12,314 nucleotides of DNA, from NCBI GenBank assembly GCA_012511645.1, contig JAAZFP010000057.1, positions 1-12,314 on the forward strand, read 5' to 3'. The first letter of the stretch is position 1; the number at the start of each line of letters is the position of its first letter. A program made the position numbers and the translations under genes. Shown piece after piece: positions 1-5,907 of the stretch. The notes below the pieces were generated by a model, which was not told the DNA's origin, did no database searches, and saw only the letters and a program-made list of their open reading frames with translations. The DNA comes from Microbacteriaceae bacterium (GTDB taxonomy: Bacteria > Actinomycetota > Actinomycetes > Actinomycetales > Microbacteriaceae).

Positions 1-128
1 CCCACGTAGAGCGCAAAGCCGCGCACCTCACTGCCCTGGGGCAGGTGGCGGTCGGTCGCGGTGCTGGTCGTTGCAGTCGTGGTGGTCTCAGCTGCGGTGA
101 TGGTCGGGGTTGCGGTAATGGTGGTCAT
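1..128 (-). CDS. Probable winged-helix transcriptional regulator, N-terminal fragment
   Basis: Only the first 42 codons are present; the gene runs off the left edge. The protein starts MTTITATPTITAAETTTT, a Thr/Ala-rich flexible leader of about 30 residues, and then reads RGFALYV at residues 36-42, where an ordered domain appears to begin. From memory, this layout matches an actinobacterial family with a short N-terminal domain containing a GF(A/V)LYVG(L/V)DE strand, followed by an OmpR/PhoB-type winged-helix DNA-binding domain. That assignment rests on one short motif, and the DNA-binding part lies outside the window. The ATG at 128 is preceded by a purine-rich AGAAAG about 8 nt upstream, a modest ribosome binding site. 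The gene follows upp on the same strand but is separated from it by about 410 bp, so it probably has its own promoter and a long leader. Confidence 0.55.
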   Translation of the reverse strand, partial: MTTITATPTITAAETTTTATTSTATDRHLPQGSEVRGFALYV

Positions 129-292
129 GAGGTGCTGTCTTTCTGCGGTGCCGCTCTGGGCGACGTGCGGCTGGGCTGCCGCGGGTGTGAGAGGAGCGGG
201 CTCGTGAGGAGCTCATGCTCGGGGCGCAGTGTGAGCTGCGGCACTTCGGTCCCGTGGGGATGAGACACGCGTGAAGTGCGGGTTGGTCCGGT

Positions 293-352
293 CTCAGGGC
301 CGGGGCTAGGCGTGCAACGCGAAAGCGTTGCCTGTTCTCTCGCCTAGCTGAG
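293..352. other. Nested stem-loop, possible structured RNA or leader element
   Basis: The inner hairpin has perfect 7-bp arms GCAACGC (314-320) and GCGTTGC (325-331) around a four-base loop, which reads GAAA (a stable GNRA loop) on the plus strand and TTTC on the minus strand. It is enclosed by a second perfect 8-bp helix, GCTAGGCG (305-312) with CGCCTAGC (341-348), leaving an asymmetric internal loop of 1 and 9 nt. A short outer pairing CTCA/TGAG (293-296 region with 349-352) could extend it. No T-tract follows on either side, so it does not look like an intrinsic terminator. It lies in the likely 5' leader of the minus-strand regulator. I do not recognise it as a known riboswitch class. The strand is undecided. 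Confidence 0.5.
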
Positions 353-369
353 GTGCATTCGACAGCACA

Positions 370-486
370 TGACACTACGGCGGCACATCATCATGCCAGC
401 CTGCCCAAAGTTCACCTCGCGGGTGGCCTGGGGACGAATCGTGTCAGTCATGACACTGAGTCAAGCAAATCTCGCTGCCAGTGTCA
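370..486. promoter_or_regulatory. Cluster of GTGTCA/TGACAC sites, candidate operator
   Basis: GTGTCA or its complement TGACAC occurs four times: 370-375 (TGACAC), 441-446 (GTGTCA), 451-456 (TGACAC) and 481-486 (GTGTCA). The middle two form a 16-bp dyad GTGTCAGTCATGACAC with 6-bp arms and a 4-bp spacer. The third and fourth form a longer dyad, TGACACTG (451-458) with CAGTGTCA (479-486). On the minus strand TTGACA at 487-482 and TTGACT at 464-459 resemble -35 boxes, but no good -10 lies at the right distance. The arrangement suits a dimeric repressor site upstream of the leftmost gene. The regulator is unknown. Confidence 0.4.
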
Positions 487-537
487 AATTATTGTGAGCC
501 GCATCGGCGTGGCGATGCACCACACCGATCGACGATG

Positions 538-1173
538 TTAGTCAATCGTGCCGTACAAGCGGTCGCCGGCGTCGCCGAGACCGGGCACGATGTAGGCCTG
601 ATCGTTCAACCCGTCGTCGAGTGCGCCGAGCACGAGGGTGACGTTGCGATCGCCTGCACCCGTGCGACCCGCAGCGATGCCCTCTGGTGTACCGAGCACG
701 CAGATCGCGGTCACGTCGGTGGCCCCGCGCGCAAACAAGAAGTCGATTGCTGCTGCGAGTGATCCACCGGTCGCGAGCATCGGGTCGAGCACAAAGCACT
801 GGCGGCCCGAAAGGTCGTCGGGCAGGCGCTCGGCGTAGGTCTCAGGCGACAGGGTCTCTTCGTTGCGCTTCATGCCGAGAAAACCGACCTCGGCCGTTGG
901 CACCATCTTGACCATGCCGTCAAGCATGCCGAGACCCGCGCGCAGAATGGGCACAATGAGGGGAGCGGGCTCGCTGATCTTCACACCAGTGGTGCGTGCA
1001 ACCGGCGTCTCGATCTCAACGCTGTCGACTCGCACCTCACGGGTCGCCTCGTAGGCGAGCAGCGTCATGAGTTCGTCGACGAGCTGACGAAAGGTCGGCG
1101 GAGGGGTGCGCGTATCGCGCAGAACCGTAAGCTTGTGGGTGATCAGCGGATGATCCGCAACGACGACACGCAT
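538..1173 (-). CDS. upp: Uracil phosphoribosyltransferase
   Basis: This 211-residue cytosolic enzyme of pyrimidine salvage converts uracil and PRPP to UMP and diphosphate. The PRPP-binding loop reads DPMLATGGS at residues 130-138, and the uracil-binding C-terminal segment reads YIVPGLGDAGDR at 194-205. The PILRAGLGM segment (75-83) is also typical. The length matches the family (about 208-211 residues) and the frame is intact. The ATG at 1173 is supported by a TAAGCT element on the minus strand (1185-1180) ending 6 nt before the start, which would give a leaderless transcript, although GGAG 4 nt upstream could act as a weak ribosome site. It is divergent from tadA, with only 24 bp between the two start codons, so each gene's control region must reach into the other or into its coding sequence. 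Confidence 0.97.
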   Translation of the reverse strand: MRVVVADHPLITHKLTVLRDTRTPPPTFRQLVDELMTLLAYEATREVRVDSVEIETPVARTTGVKISEPAPLIVPILRAGLGMLDGMVKMVPTAEVGFLGMKRNEETLSPETYAERLPDDLSGRQCFVLDPMLATGGSLAAAIDFLFARGATDVTAICVLGTPEGIAAGRTGAGDRNVTLVLGALDDGLNDQAYIVPGLGDAGDRLYGTID

Positions 1174-1179
1174 GCTCCA

Positions 1180-1185
1180 AGCTTA
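1180..1185 (-). promoter_or_regulatory. upp -10 element (leaderless start)
   Basis: On the minus strand the hexamer TAAGCT ends 6 nt before the upp ATG. This spacing would put the transcription start at or next to the A of the start codon. No convincing -35 box is visible upstream, where the sequence is tadA's leader and first codons. Confidence 0.45.
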
Positions 1186-1197
1186 GAGGAACGAACG

Positions 1198-1677
1198 ATG
1201 GGAACGATCCCCCCGAGTGCGAATGACCTCGAGTTGATGCGTTTCGCGCTCACTGAGGCGGCGGAAGCGGCGCGCGAGAACGAGATTCCGGTGGGCGCGA
1301 TCGTGGTTGACGGGTCAGGCCGGGTGCTTGGCACCGGTCGCAACACGAGGATCGCTTCTGCTGATCCGACCGGCCACGCTGAGATCAATGCGATTCGCGA
1401 AGCAGCTGTGGAGCGGGGCGATCGGGTGCTCGACGATTGCACGCTCGTGGTGACCCTCGAACCGTGCGTGATGTGCGCGGGCACCATTCTTGCCGCTCGT
1501 ATCGGGCGGGTGGTGTTTGGTGCGTGGGATGAGAAGGCCGGTGCCGCGGGGAGCATCTACGACCTGCTGCGAGACGGCAGACTGCCGCACGCGGTGCCCG
1601 AAGTGGTCAGCGGGGTGTGCGCCGAAGAATCAGCCGCGCTGTTGCGTGACTTTTTCCTGACGCGGCGAGAGTCGTAA
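1198..1677 (+). CDS. tadA: tRNA adenosine(34) deaminase
   Basis: This 159-residue zinc enzyme of the CDA fold deaminates adenosine 34 (the wobble base) of tRNA-Arg(ACG) to inosine. The zinc and catalytic signature is complete: H60-A-E62 (in TGHAEINAIREA) supplies a zinc ligand and the proton-shuttling Glu, and P89-C90-V-M-C93 supplies the two cysteine ligands. FALTEAAEAARENEIPVGAIVV at the N-terminus is typical of bacterial TadA. The ATG at 1198 was chosen because AGAGGA (1185-1190) lies 7 nt upstream; an in-frame start at 1135 would lie inside upp on the opposite strand and lacks such a site. The gene converges with the CDF-domain gene, with 12 bp between the stop codons. Free cytosine-type deaminases share the fold, but the overall sequence fits TadA. 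Confidence 0.95.
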   Translation: MGTIPPSANDLELMRFALTEAAEAARENEIPVGAIVVDGSGRVLGTGRNTRIASADPTGHAEINAIREAAVERGDRVLDDCTLVVTLEPCVMCAGTILAARIGRVVFGAWDEKAGAAGSIYDLLRDGRLPHAVPEVVSGVCAEESAALLRDFFLTRRES

Positions 1678-1689
1678 GCTGATCAGTCG

Positions 1690-1992
1690 CTAGTCGAGCC
1701 CCAGCATCACAATTGCGCTCGTCGTGGGTTGCTCAACCTCAGGATCGATCCACACATCGGGCTCGAGGTAGACGATGGTCGCTTCGGGCAGCGCCTTCTG
1801 CACGCGGCGCTTTGCCTGCAGCAGAATCGTCGACACCTCTTTCATCGTGAGCTCGGCGTCCAGATCAACCTTGGCGCCAACGACGAGTTCGGCACCCGCA
1901 GATGCAACCTGCAACTCGATCACTCGACGAATGCTCGCTCCTTCGAGCAAGCTCGCCTCGATCTTCGCCACATTCTCGCTGGTTGCGCTCAT
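1690..1992 (-). CDS. Stand-alone CDF-type cytoplasmic (ZT_dimer-like) domain protein
   Basis: The product is a soluble 100-residue protein with no membrane segment. Its sequence resembles the C-terminal cytoplasmic domain of cation diffusion facilitator transporters: a helix (residues 7-17), a strand IRRVIELQVA (21-30), a strand ELVVGAKVDLDAELTM (35-50), a long helix KEVSTILLQAKRRVQKALP (51-69), and a closing strand with IVYLEPD (73-79), which matches the (V/I)(H/Y)(L/I)EPD end of that domain. In full transporters this ferredoxin-like domain forms dimers and senses metal. Here the transmembrane part is absent. The ATG at 1992 has a strong ribosome site, AAGGGAG, 7 nt upstream, so the short form appears to be a genuine gene and not a remnant. 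Its role is unknown; metal binding or modulation of another transporter is inference. Confidence 0.7.
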   Translation of the reverse strand: MSATSENVAKIEASLLEGASIRRVIELQVASAGAELVVGAKVDLDAELTMKEVSTILLQAKRRVQKALPEATIVYLEPDVWIDPEVEQPTTSAIVMLGLD

Positions 1993-2027
1993 GCCGTGCT
2001 CCCTTCTGCGCCACTGCCTACGAGACC

Positions 2028-2037
2028 ATCCTAGACT
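2028..2037. promoter_or_regulatory. Overlapping divergent -10 elements for proC and the CDF-domain gene
   Basis: The plus strand carries TAGACT at 2032-2037, ending 8 nt before the proC ATG at 2046, compatible with leaderless transcription; no Shine-Dalgarno sequence precedes proC. The minus strand carries TAGGAT at 2033-2028, placing a start about 28 nt before the CDF-domain ATG. The two hexamers share the TA at 2032-2033. Neither has a good -35 box, so the minus-strand call is weaker. Confidence 0.4.
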
Positions 2038-2045
2038 TTGACACT

Positions 2046-2909
2046 ATGAACGAGTCGAATGTTGAGACACCGCTGCCCCGCATCGCCATGCTGGGGGTTG
2101 GATCGATGGGCGGCGCTATCCTTGCTGGCCTTCGGGCGCAGCAAGAGTTGCTCGCCGAGCCGGTCTCGGTCACCACCTATTCCGCAGAGAGCACCGCCGC
2201 ATACCGTGACGTCGATGATGTCATCGCGCGCGCAACGGTCAGCGAGCCCGACGCAAACCGGTTGGCGGTGCGGGGCGCGAAGGTCGTGATTCTTGCGGTG
2301 AAGCCGTGGGCGATTCTCGACCTACTCGACGAGATCGCGCATGAACTCGAGCCCGATGCGATCGTTGTCAGTGTGGCTGCCGGGGTCACCGCTGCGAGTA
2401 TGGAGGCGACGCTGCCGCGCGGCATCGCGGTGGTGCGAGCGATGCCGAACACCCCCTCGCATGTGGGGCTTGGGATGACAGGCATTGCGCCGGGCAGGTC
2501 GGCGAGTGCCGCCGACGTCGAGACTGTTGCGCGAGTATTTGCGACGGTTGGTGAGGTGCTCGTGGTGCGCGAGGACCAGATCAATGCGGTCACCGCGGTC
2601 TCAGGCTCGGGCCCCGCATACCTGTTCTTCTTCGTCGAGCAACTCGCCGCTGCTGCCGAGCGTGCTGGGTTTGATGCGCAGCAGGCGACGAAACTTGCTG
2701 AGCAGACCGTGATCGGGGCCGCCGAACTGATGCGACGCAGCGACCAGACGCCTGCCGAGCTGCGGCGCGGCGTGACGAGCCCAAAGGGCACGACCGAGCA
2801 GGCGATCCTGGTGTTGCAAGATGCCGGTCTCGATGACGCGCTCGATCGCGCGTTTGCGGCGAACATTCACCGCTCAGAAGAGCTTGAAGAAGAAAACTCC
2901 GCGGGCTAG
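2046..2909 (+). CDS. proC: Pyrroline-5-carboxylate reductase
   Basis: This 287-residue cytosolic enzyme performs the last step of proline synthesis, reducing 1-pyrroline-5-carboxylate with NAD(P)H. The N-terminal Rossmann motif is GVGSMGG (residues 17-23); VRAMPNTP (130-137) and AVSGSGPAYLFFFVE (184-198) are family signatures, and RRGVTSPKGTTEQAI (240-254) is the substrate-binding loop. All are intact. The ATG at 2046 was chosen because the Rossmann strand begins 12 residues later and a TAGACT element sits just upstream; in-frame starts further upstream would overlap the divergent gene. No ribosome binding site precedes the ATG, consistent with a leaderless mRNA. The stop codon overlaps that of convergent trkA by 3 bp within a shared CTAG. 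Confidence 0.96.
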   Translation: MNESNVETPLPRIAMLGVGSMGGAILAGLRAQQELLAEPVSVTTYSAESTAAYRDVDDVIARATVSEPDANRLAVRGAKVVILAVKPWAILDLLDEIAHELEPDAIVVSVAAGVTAASMEATLPRGIAVVRAMPNTPSHVGLGMTGIAPGRSASAADVETVARVFATVGEVLVVREDQINAVTAVSGSGPAYLFFFVEQLAAAAERAGFDAQQATKLAEQTVIGAAELMRRSDQTPAELRRGVTSPKGTTEQAILVLQDAGLDDALDRAFAANIHRSEELEEENSAG

Positions 2910-3571
2910 CCGATCGCCGCGAACCGCTCGACGTCATCGGCCGAGCCCGAGACAATGATGAGGTCGTGCGGCGACACCACCGTTTCTTGCGTCGCGTGGG
3001 TGAAGGGCTGCCCTGGCGTCTTCACACCGACAACGGTGACGCGGTAGCGGGTGCGCACGCCGCTGTCTTCGAGCGAGCGCCCGCGAATCGAGCGCGGCGG
3101 GTACATCTTGGCAATCACATAGTTGTCGTCGAACTGGATGAAGTCGAGCATGCTGCCGCTCAGCAGGTGTGCAACCCGCTCGCCCGCCTCACGCTCGGGG
3201 TAGATGACATGGTTCACGCCGATGCGCTCGAGAATCTTGCCGTGCGATTGCGAGATAGCCTTCGCCCAGATCTGGGGGATGCCGAGATCAACGAGATTTG
3301 CGGCGATCAGCACACTCGCCTCGATCGATGCCCCGGTCGCTACGACGGCGATCTGAAACTGGTCGGCGCCGATCTGCCGCAGGGCCTCCATGGATCGCGC
3401 GTCGGCCTGCACCGCGTGGGTGACGCGGTCGGCCCACTTCTGTACGAGCTGCATATCGGTGTCGACGACGAGCACCTCGCGGTCTTGGCGGTCGAGTTGC
3501 CCGGCGGTCGCGGCGCCGAAGCGGCCGAGTCCGATCACGAGCACGGGGGCGTCCCTGCGAATATTAACCAA
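2906..3571 (-). CDS. trkA: Trk/Ktr potassium uptake regulatory subunit
   Basis: This 221-residue protein is the cytoplasmic gating subunit of a Trk/Ktr-type K+ uptake channel, forming a ring under the membrane subunit. The RCK_N domain binds nucleotide through VIGLGRFG (residues 12-19) and the acidic strand end VVDTD (35-39). An RCK_C domain covers about residues 140-221. The length fits single-RCK KtrA proteins, about half that of E. coli TrkA. The start is probably the TTG at 3571: an AAAGG lies about 9 nt upstream, and the Rossmann strand begins at residue 9. A longer in-frame extension would overlap trkH extensively and looks non-native. The TTG overlaps the trkH stop by 8 nt (TTGGTTAA), so the two are probably translationally coupled. 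Confidence 0.92.
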   Translation of the reverse strand: MVNIRRDAPVLVIGLGRFGAATAGQLDRQDREVLVVDTDMQLVQKWADRVTHAVQADARSMEALRQIGADQFQIAVVATGASIEASVLIAANLVDLGIPQIWAKAISQSHGKILERIGVNHVIYPEREAGERVAHLLSGSMLDFIQFDDNYVIAKMYPPRSIRGRSLEDSGVRTRYRVTVVGVKTPGQPFTHATQETVVSPHDLIIVSGSADDVERFAAIG

Positions 3572-5002
3572 CGATCGGCCTTTCTTCGGGCAGTCGGAAC
3601 ATGCGCCTGCGGCTAGTGGCGGCAATTGCCGCGGCGAGGGTGACCGTGCCGATGCGCCCCGCCCACATGGTGGCAGCGAGCACATATTTGCCCGGGTCAG
3701 AGATACTTTCAGACAGGCCGGTCGAGAGCCCGCAGGTGCCGAACGCCGAGATCACCTCGAAAATGACCACGTCGAGGGGCAGCTTCGTCATGTGCAGCAG
3801 CGTGACGGTCGAGAAGCCGACAATCGTCGCACCCCAGATCACAATTGAGACGGCGATGCGCAGCACATCCACGGGAATGCCGCGACCGAATGACTGCACG
3901 TCTTGGTAGCCGCGAGCCTCGGCATATGCCGCAAGAAACAGCACGGCGATGGTGGTGACCTTAATGCCGCCCGCGGTGGAGGCCGAGCCGCCGCCGATGA
4001 ACATGAGAATGTCATCACGAACATGGTGGAGCCGTTGAGGTCGTTCGGATCGACGATGCTGAGCCCGCCAGACCTGGTCATCACCGACATGTATCCTGCA
4101 CCCAGCACATTGCGCCAGGCGTTGCTGCCGCCAAAGGTGTCGGCATAACCGATTTCAAGGGTGCCGATGGCGAACCAGCCGACCAGCACCAGCAGCACCG
4201 TGGTGGAGAGGGTGAGCTTTGCGTGCAGGCCGAGGCGGCTGTGTGTCTTCCATCCGCGCTTCGAGACGTAGCGGTAGAGCGCATAGATCACTGGGAAGCC
4301 GATGCTGCCGAGAAACACGCCGAGCGCGAGCACAATAAGCAGGTACGCGTCGCCGGCATGGGGCTCGAGGCCCTCGGGTAGTGGCACGAAGCCGGTGTTG
4401 GTAAACGCCGAGGTGGCGAGATAGAAGCCGTACCAGAGCGCGTGCCACAGGTCATAGCCCGCAGCCATGAGTTTCGGTGCGATCAGCAGGGTCAGGGCGG
4501 CTTCAATGACGAGCAGGCTGATAGCGACCGCGGCGAGCAGGCCGCCCATTTCACCGAGCCCCACCGGCTGCTGCTCACTCGTGCCCTTTGCGGCTCGCGC
4601 GGGGTTGCTGTCGCTTGCCGCGAGCAACCGCTGGCGCAGACCGAGTCGGCGAGTGACGGTGAGCCCGAGAATGCTTGCGAGGGTGAGCGCCCCGATGCCG
4701 CCCATCTGAATACCCGCAAGAATCACGAGGTCACCAAACAGTGACCAGTGCTCACCCATGTCGACGGTGCTGAGGCCGGTGACGCAGATCGCAGATACGG
4801 CGGTGAAGAGTGCGTCGGCAATGGGGGTGAAGGTGCCGGTGGCGCTTGACACGGGCAGCGCGAGGATCAGCGTCCACAGCAGAATAAGCGCGGTGAAGAC
4901 GAGCAGTGCGAAGCGGGGCGGTGACGACTGGATCATCGCGTGCAGCCAAGATTTGTGCGACAGCGACGCTCTCTGGGGCCGTGTCGCGGCGTGTGCCCTC
5001 AC
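3564..5002 (-). pseudogene. trkH: Trk potassium uptake membrane subunit, interrupted by an apparent frameshift
   Basis: This is the K+-conducting membrane subunit of the TrkH/KtrB family, made of four repeated M1-P-M2 units. Pore loops are visible: AICVTGLST in the first unit, SAFTNTGF in the second, MTRSGGLS in the third and SAFGTCGLSTG in the fourth. The reading frame breaks near 4011-4020: the first part ends ...GSTMFVM and then reads nonsense to a stop at 3839, while the proper continuation (MFIGGGSASTAGGIKVTT onwards) is in the next frame down to 3564. The span is 1439 nt, one short of a multiple of three, so a single missing base restores about 479 residues. The GTG at 5002 has AAAGGA close upstream; an internal ATG 22 codons later is the alternative. 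This is a true mutation or a sequence error. The gene lies directly upstream of trkA, as expected. Confidence 0.88.
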
Positions 5003-5112
5003 GGTTTCCTTTCGCCCACCGGTCGATGTTTCGTCTTTGTATGCTACTCCGGGCAGGCATCTTTGGGCCGCAGGCTTTGGGATTTCGCATGCGTCACACC
5101 GGTGCACTGGAC

Positions 5113-5118
5113 TACCCT
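5113..5118 (+). promoter_or_regulatory. -10 element of the ArsR-type regulator gene
   Basis: TACCCT ends 6 nt before the ATG at 5125, suggesting a leaderless transcript. GGAGG also overlaps this spacer but sits only 1-2 nt from the ATG, too close for an ordinary Shine-Dalgarno site. The 122-bp divergent spacer to trkH (5003-5124) holds both promoters; a TAGCAT on the minus strand near 5040-5045 is a weak candidate for trkH. Confidence 0.4.
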
Positions 5119-5124
5119 GGAGGC

Positions 5125-5574
5125 ATGCCAGACATATTCGGTGTCATCTCTGACGCCACCAGACGCGACATCCTGCAGCTGTTGCTCGAACGTCACCTGC
5201 ACGATGGTGAGAGCAGCGTGTCTGAAATTGTCGCAAAGCTTGAGCTCAGTCAGCCGACCGTGTCGAAGCACCTGAAGGTGCTTCGTGACGCCGAACTGGT
5301 GTCGGTTCGTGAAGAGGGGCAGCACCGGTTTTATTCGCTTGAGCCAGAGCCGCTCGAGATGGTCGAAGACTTTGTGATTCCGTTTCTCTCGGCAGGCTTT
5401 GACACCGAAGTCACGGTTGAATACCTTTCAGAAACGGGTGAAGTGCTGCCCGACCCTGACGAAGAAGTGCTCTCTGGCGAGCTTGCTTCGGCCGCAGAAA
5501 ACCTGGGTCGTGCCGTGTCTCGGGCTGAGCATCGGGTAAAAGAATTGGTTGCGCGTTTTCGCCTGAGGGCATAG
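5125..5574 (+). CDS. ArsR-family winged-helix transcriptional regulator
   Basis: This is a 149-residue DNA-binding protein. Residues 1-75 form an ArsR-type winged helix: MPDIFGVISDATRRDILQLL is the typical first helix, SVSEIVAKLELSQPTVSKHLKVLRDAELV (31-59) contains the helix-turn-helix with recognition helix QPTVSKHLKVL, and VREEGQHRFYSL (61-72) is the wing. The C-terminal part (75-149) is acidic, then helical and Arg-rich, possibly a dimerisation helix. The protein has no cysteine, so the classic metal-sensing Cys sites of ArsR/SmtB are absent and its signal is unknown. It lies upstream of the bS22 gene; in many actinobacteria a helix-turn-helix gene of a different family sits there. It is divergent from trkH, so control of K+ uptake is possible but unproven. 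Confidence 0.88.
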   Translation: MPDIFGVISDATRRDILQLLLERHLHDGESSVSEIVAKLELSQPTVSKHLKVLRDAELVSVREEGQHRFYSLEPEPLEMVEDFVIPFLSAGFDTEVTVEYLSETGEVLPDPDEEVLSGELASAAENLGRAVSRAEHRVKELVARFRLRA

Positions 5575-5579
5575 CGCTG

Positions 5580-5585
5580 TAAGAT
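5580..5585 (+). promoter_or_regulatory. -10 element for bS22
   Basis: TAAGAT at 5580-5585 lies just after the regulator's stop codon (5572-5574). TTTTCG (5556-5561), 18 bp upstream, is a poor -35. Transcription from here would give a leader of about 45 nt before the GTG at 5639, so bS22 can be expressed independently of the upstream regulator. Confidence 0.4.
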
Positions 5586-5638
5586 AGATGTTTTGTGGGC
5601 CACTGCATCTGAGGCCCTGAGTTTTTGTGAGGTAATCA

Positions 5639-5737
5639 GTGGGTTCAGTAGTCAAGAAGCGCCGCAAGCGTATGTCCAAGAAGAAGCACCGTAAGCTGCT
5701 TCGTAAGACGCGTCACCAGCGCCGCAATAAGAAGTAG
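5639..5737 (+). CDS. 30S ribosomal protein bS22 (AURKAIP1/COX24 domain)
   Basis: This is a 32-residue, extremely basic protein, reading GSVVKKRRKRMSKKKHRKLL followed by RKTRHQRRNKK after the initiator. It matches the small actinobacterial protein annotated as AURKAIP1/COX24 domain-containing, now recognised as ribosomal protein bS22, a component of the 30S subunit in mycobacteria and related organisms. The start is the GTG at 5639: GTGAGG (5627-5632) lies 6 nt upstream, and the family normally begins (M/V)GSV(I/V)KKRRKRM. The gene is easily missed because of its length. It is followed by a small hairpin (5738-5753) and a strong terminator. Confidence 0.95.
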   Translation: MGSVVKKRRKRMSKKKHRKLLRKTRHQRRNKK

Positions 5738-5759
5738 GTCTTCGCACGAAGACTGAGTG

Positions 5760-5802
5760 AAGCGGCTGGCCACGGATCTGATCCGTTGTCGGCCGCTTTT
5801 TC
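5760..5802 (+). terminator. Intrinsic terminator after bS22
   Basis: AAGCGGC (5760-5766) pairs with GCCGCTT (5792-5798), and the stem continues inward to GGA/TCC near 5774-5784 with two G-U pairs and one mismatch, giving a stem of about 16 bp. The descending arm runs into TTTTTC (5797-5802). A separate hairpin GTCTTC-GCAC-GAAGAC (5738-5753) lies just before it, directly after the bS22 stop codon. The signal is oriented to end plus-strand transcription. Confidence 0.9.
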
Positions 5803-5866
5803 ATGCCGTTTTTGTGGTTCAGGTGAGGTGATCGGTGAGCGTGCGTTGTGCCACGTTCACATGTAG

Positions 5867-5900
5867 TTCTTTTGAGTAATTCAAAAGAAGCTGGTATTCT
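5867..5900 (+). promoter_or_regulatory. furA promoter with overlapping palindromic operator
   Basis: A perfect inverted repeat, TTCTTTTGA (5867-5875) and TCAAAAGAA (5881-5889), is separated by 5 bp (GTAAT). It overlaps a well-formed promoter: -35 TTGAGT (5872-5877), 17-bp spacer, -10 TATTCT (5895-5900). Transcription would begin at or next to the furA ATG at 5908. A Fur/PerR-type repressor bound here would cover the -35 box and spacer, which fits autoregulation of the furA-katA unit by its first product. The regulator identity is inferred from location. Confidence 0.8.
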
Positions 5901-5907
5901 GGAGGGG

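Larger units (their letters stand above)
129..537. other. 410-bp gene-free stretch between upp and the regulator
   Basis: No reading frame here looks like a protein: the possible frames are short, low-complexity and Arg/Ser/His-rich. The stretch does hold ordered DNA: an inverted repeat GCACTTC/GAAGTGC (241-247/273-279), a nested stem-loop (293-352), and repeated GTGTCA/TGACAC hexamers between 370 and 486. No convincing promoter with both -35 and -10 boxes was found on either strand, although TTGACA is present on the minus strand at 487-482. The stretch probably contains the promoter and long 5' leader of the leftmost gene. Confidence 0.6.

Noticed and set aside
479..500. CAGTGTCA stem followed by AATTATT as an intrinsic terminator
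   Set aside because: The stem has only 8 bp with a 20-nt loop and no run of T residues; the repeated hexamers fit an operator better.
45..541. Several short plus- and minus-strand reading frames in the left gene-free stretch
   Set aside because: They are Arg/Ser/His/Gly-rich with no domain, have no ribosome site, and overlap the partial regulator or the upp end; typical of chance frames in GC-rich DNA.
2177..2866. 229-codon minus-strand frame opposite proC
   Set aside because: It is a Ser/Ala/Thr-rich antisense shadow of proC with no recognisable domain.
2906..3685. Longer trkA starting at 3685
   Set aside because: The extra 38 residues are Pro/Ser/Arg-rich and lie inside trkH; the TTG at 3571 has a ribosome site and directly precedes the Rossmann strand.
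3839..5107. trkH as a complete shorter gene ending at 3839
   Set aside because: The last roughly 65 residues are nonsense, while the conserved third and fourth pore regions continue in the adjacent frame to 3564.
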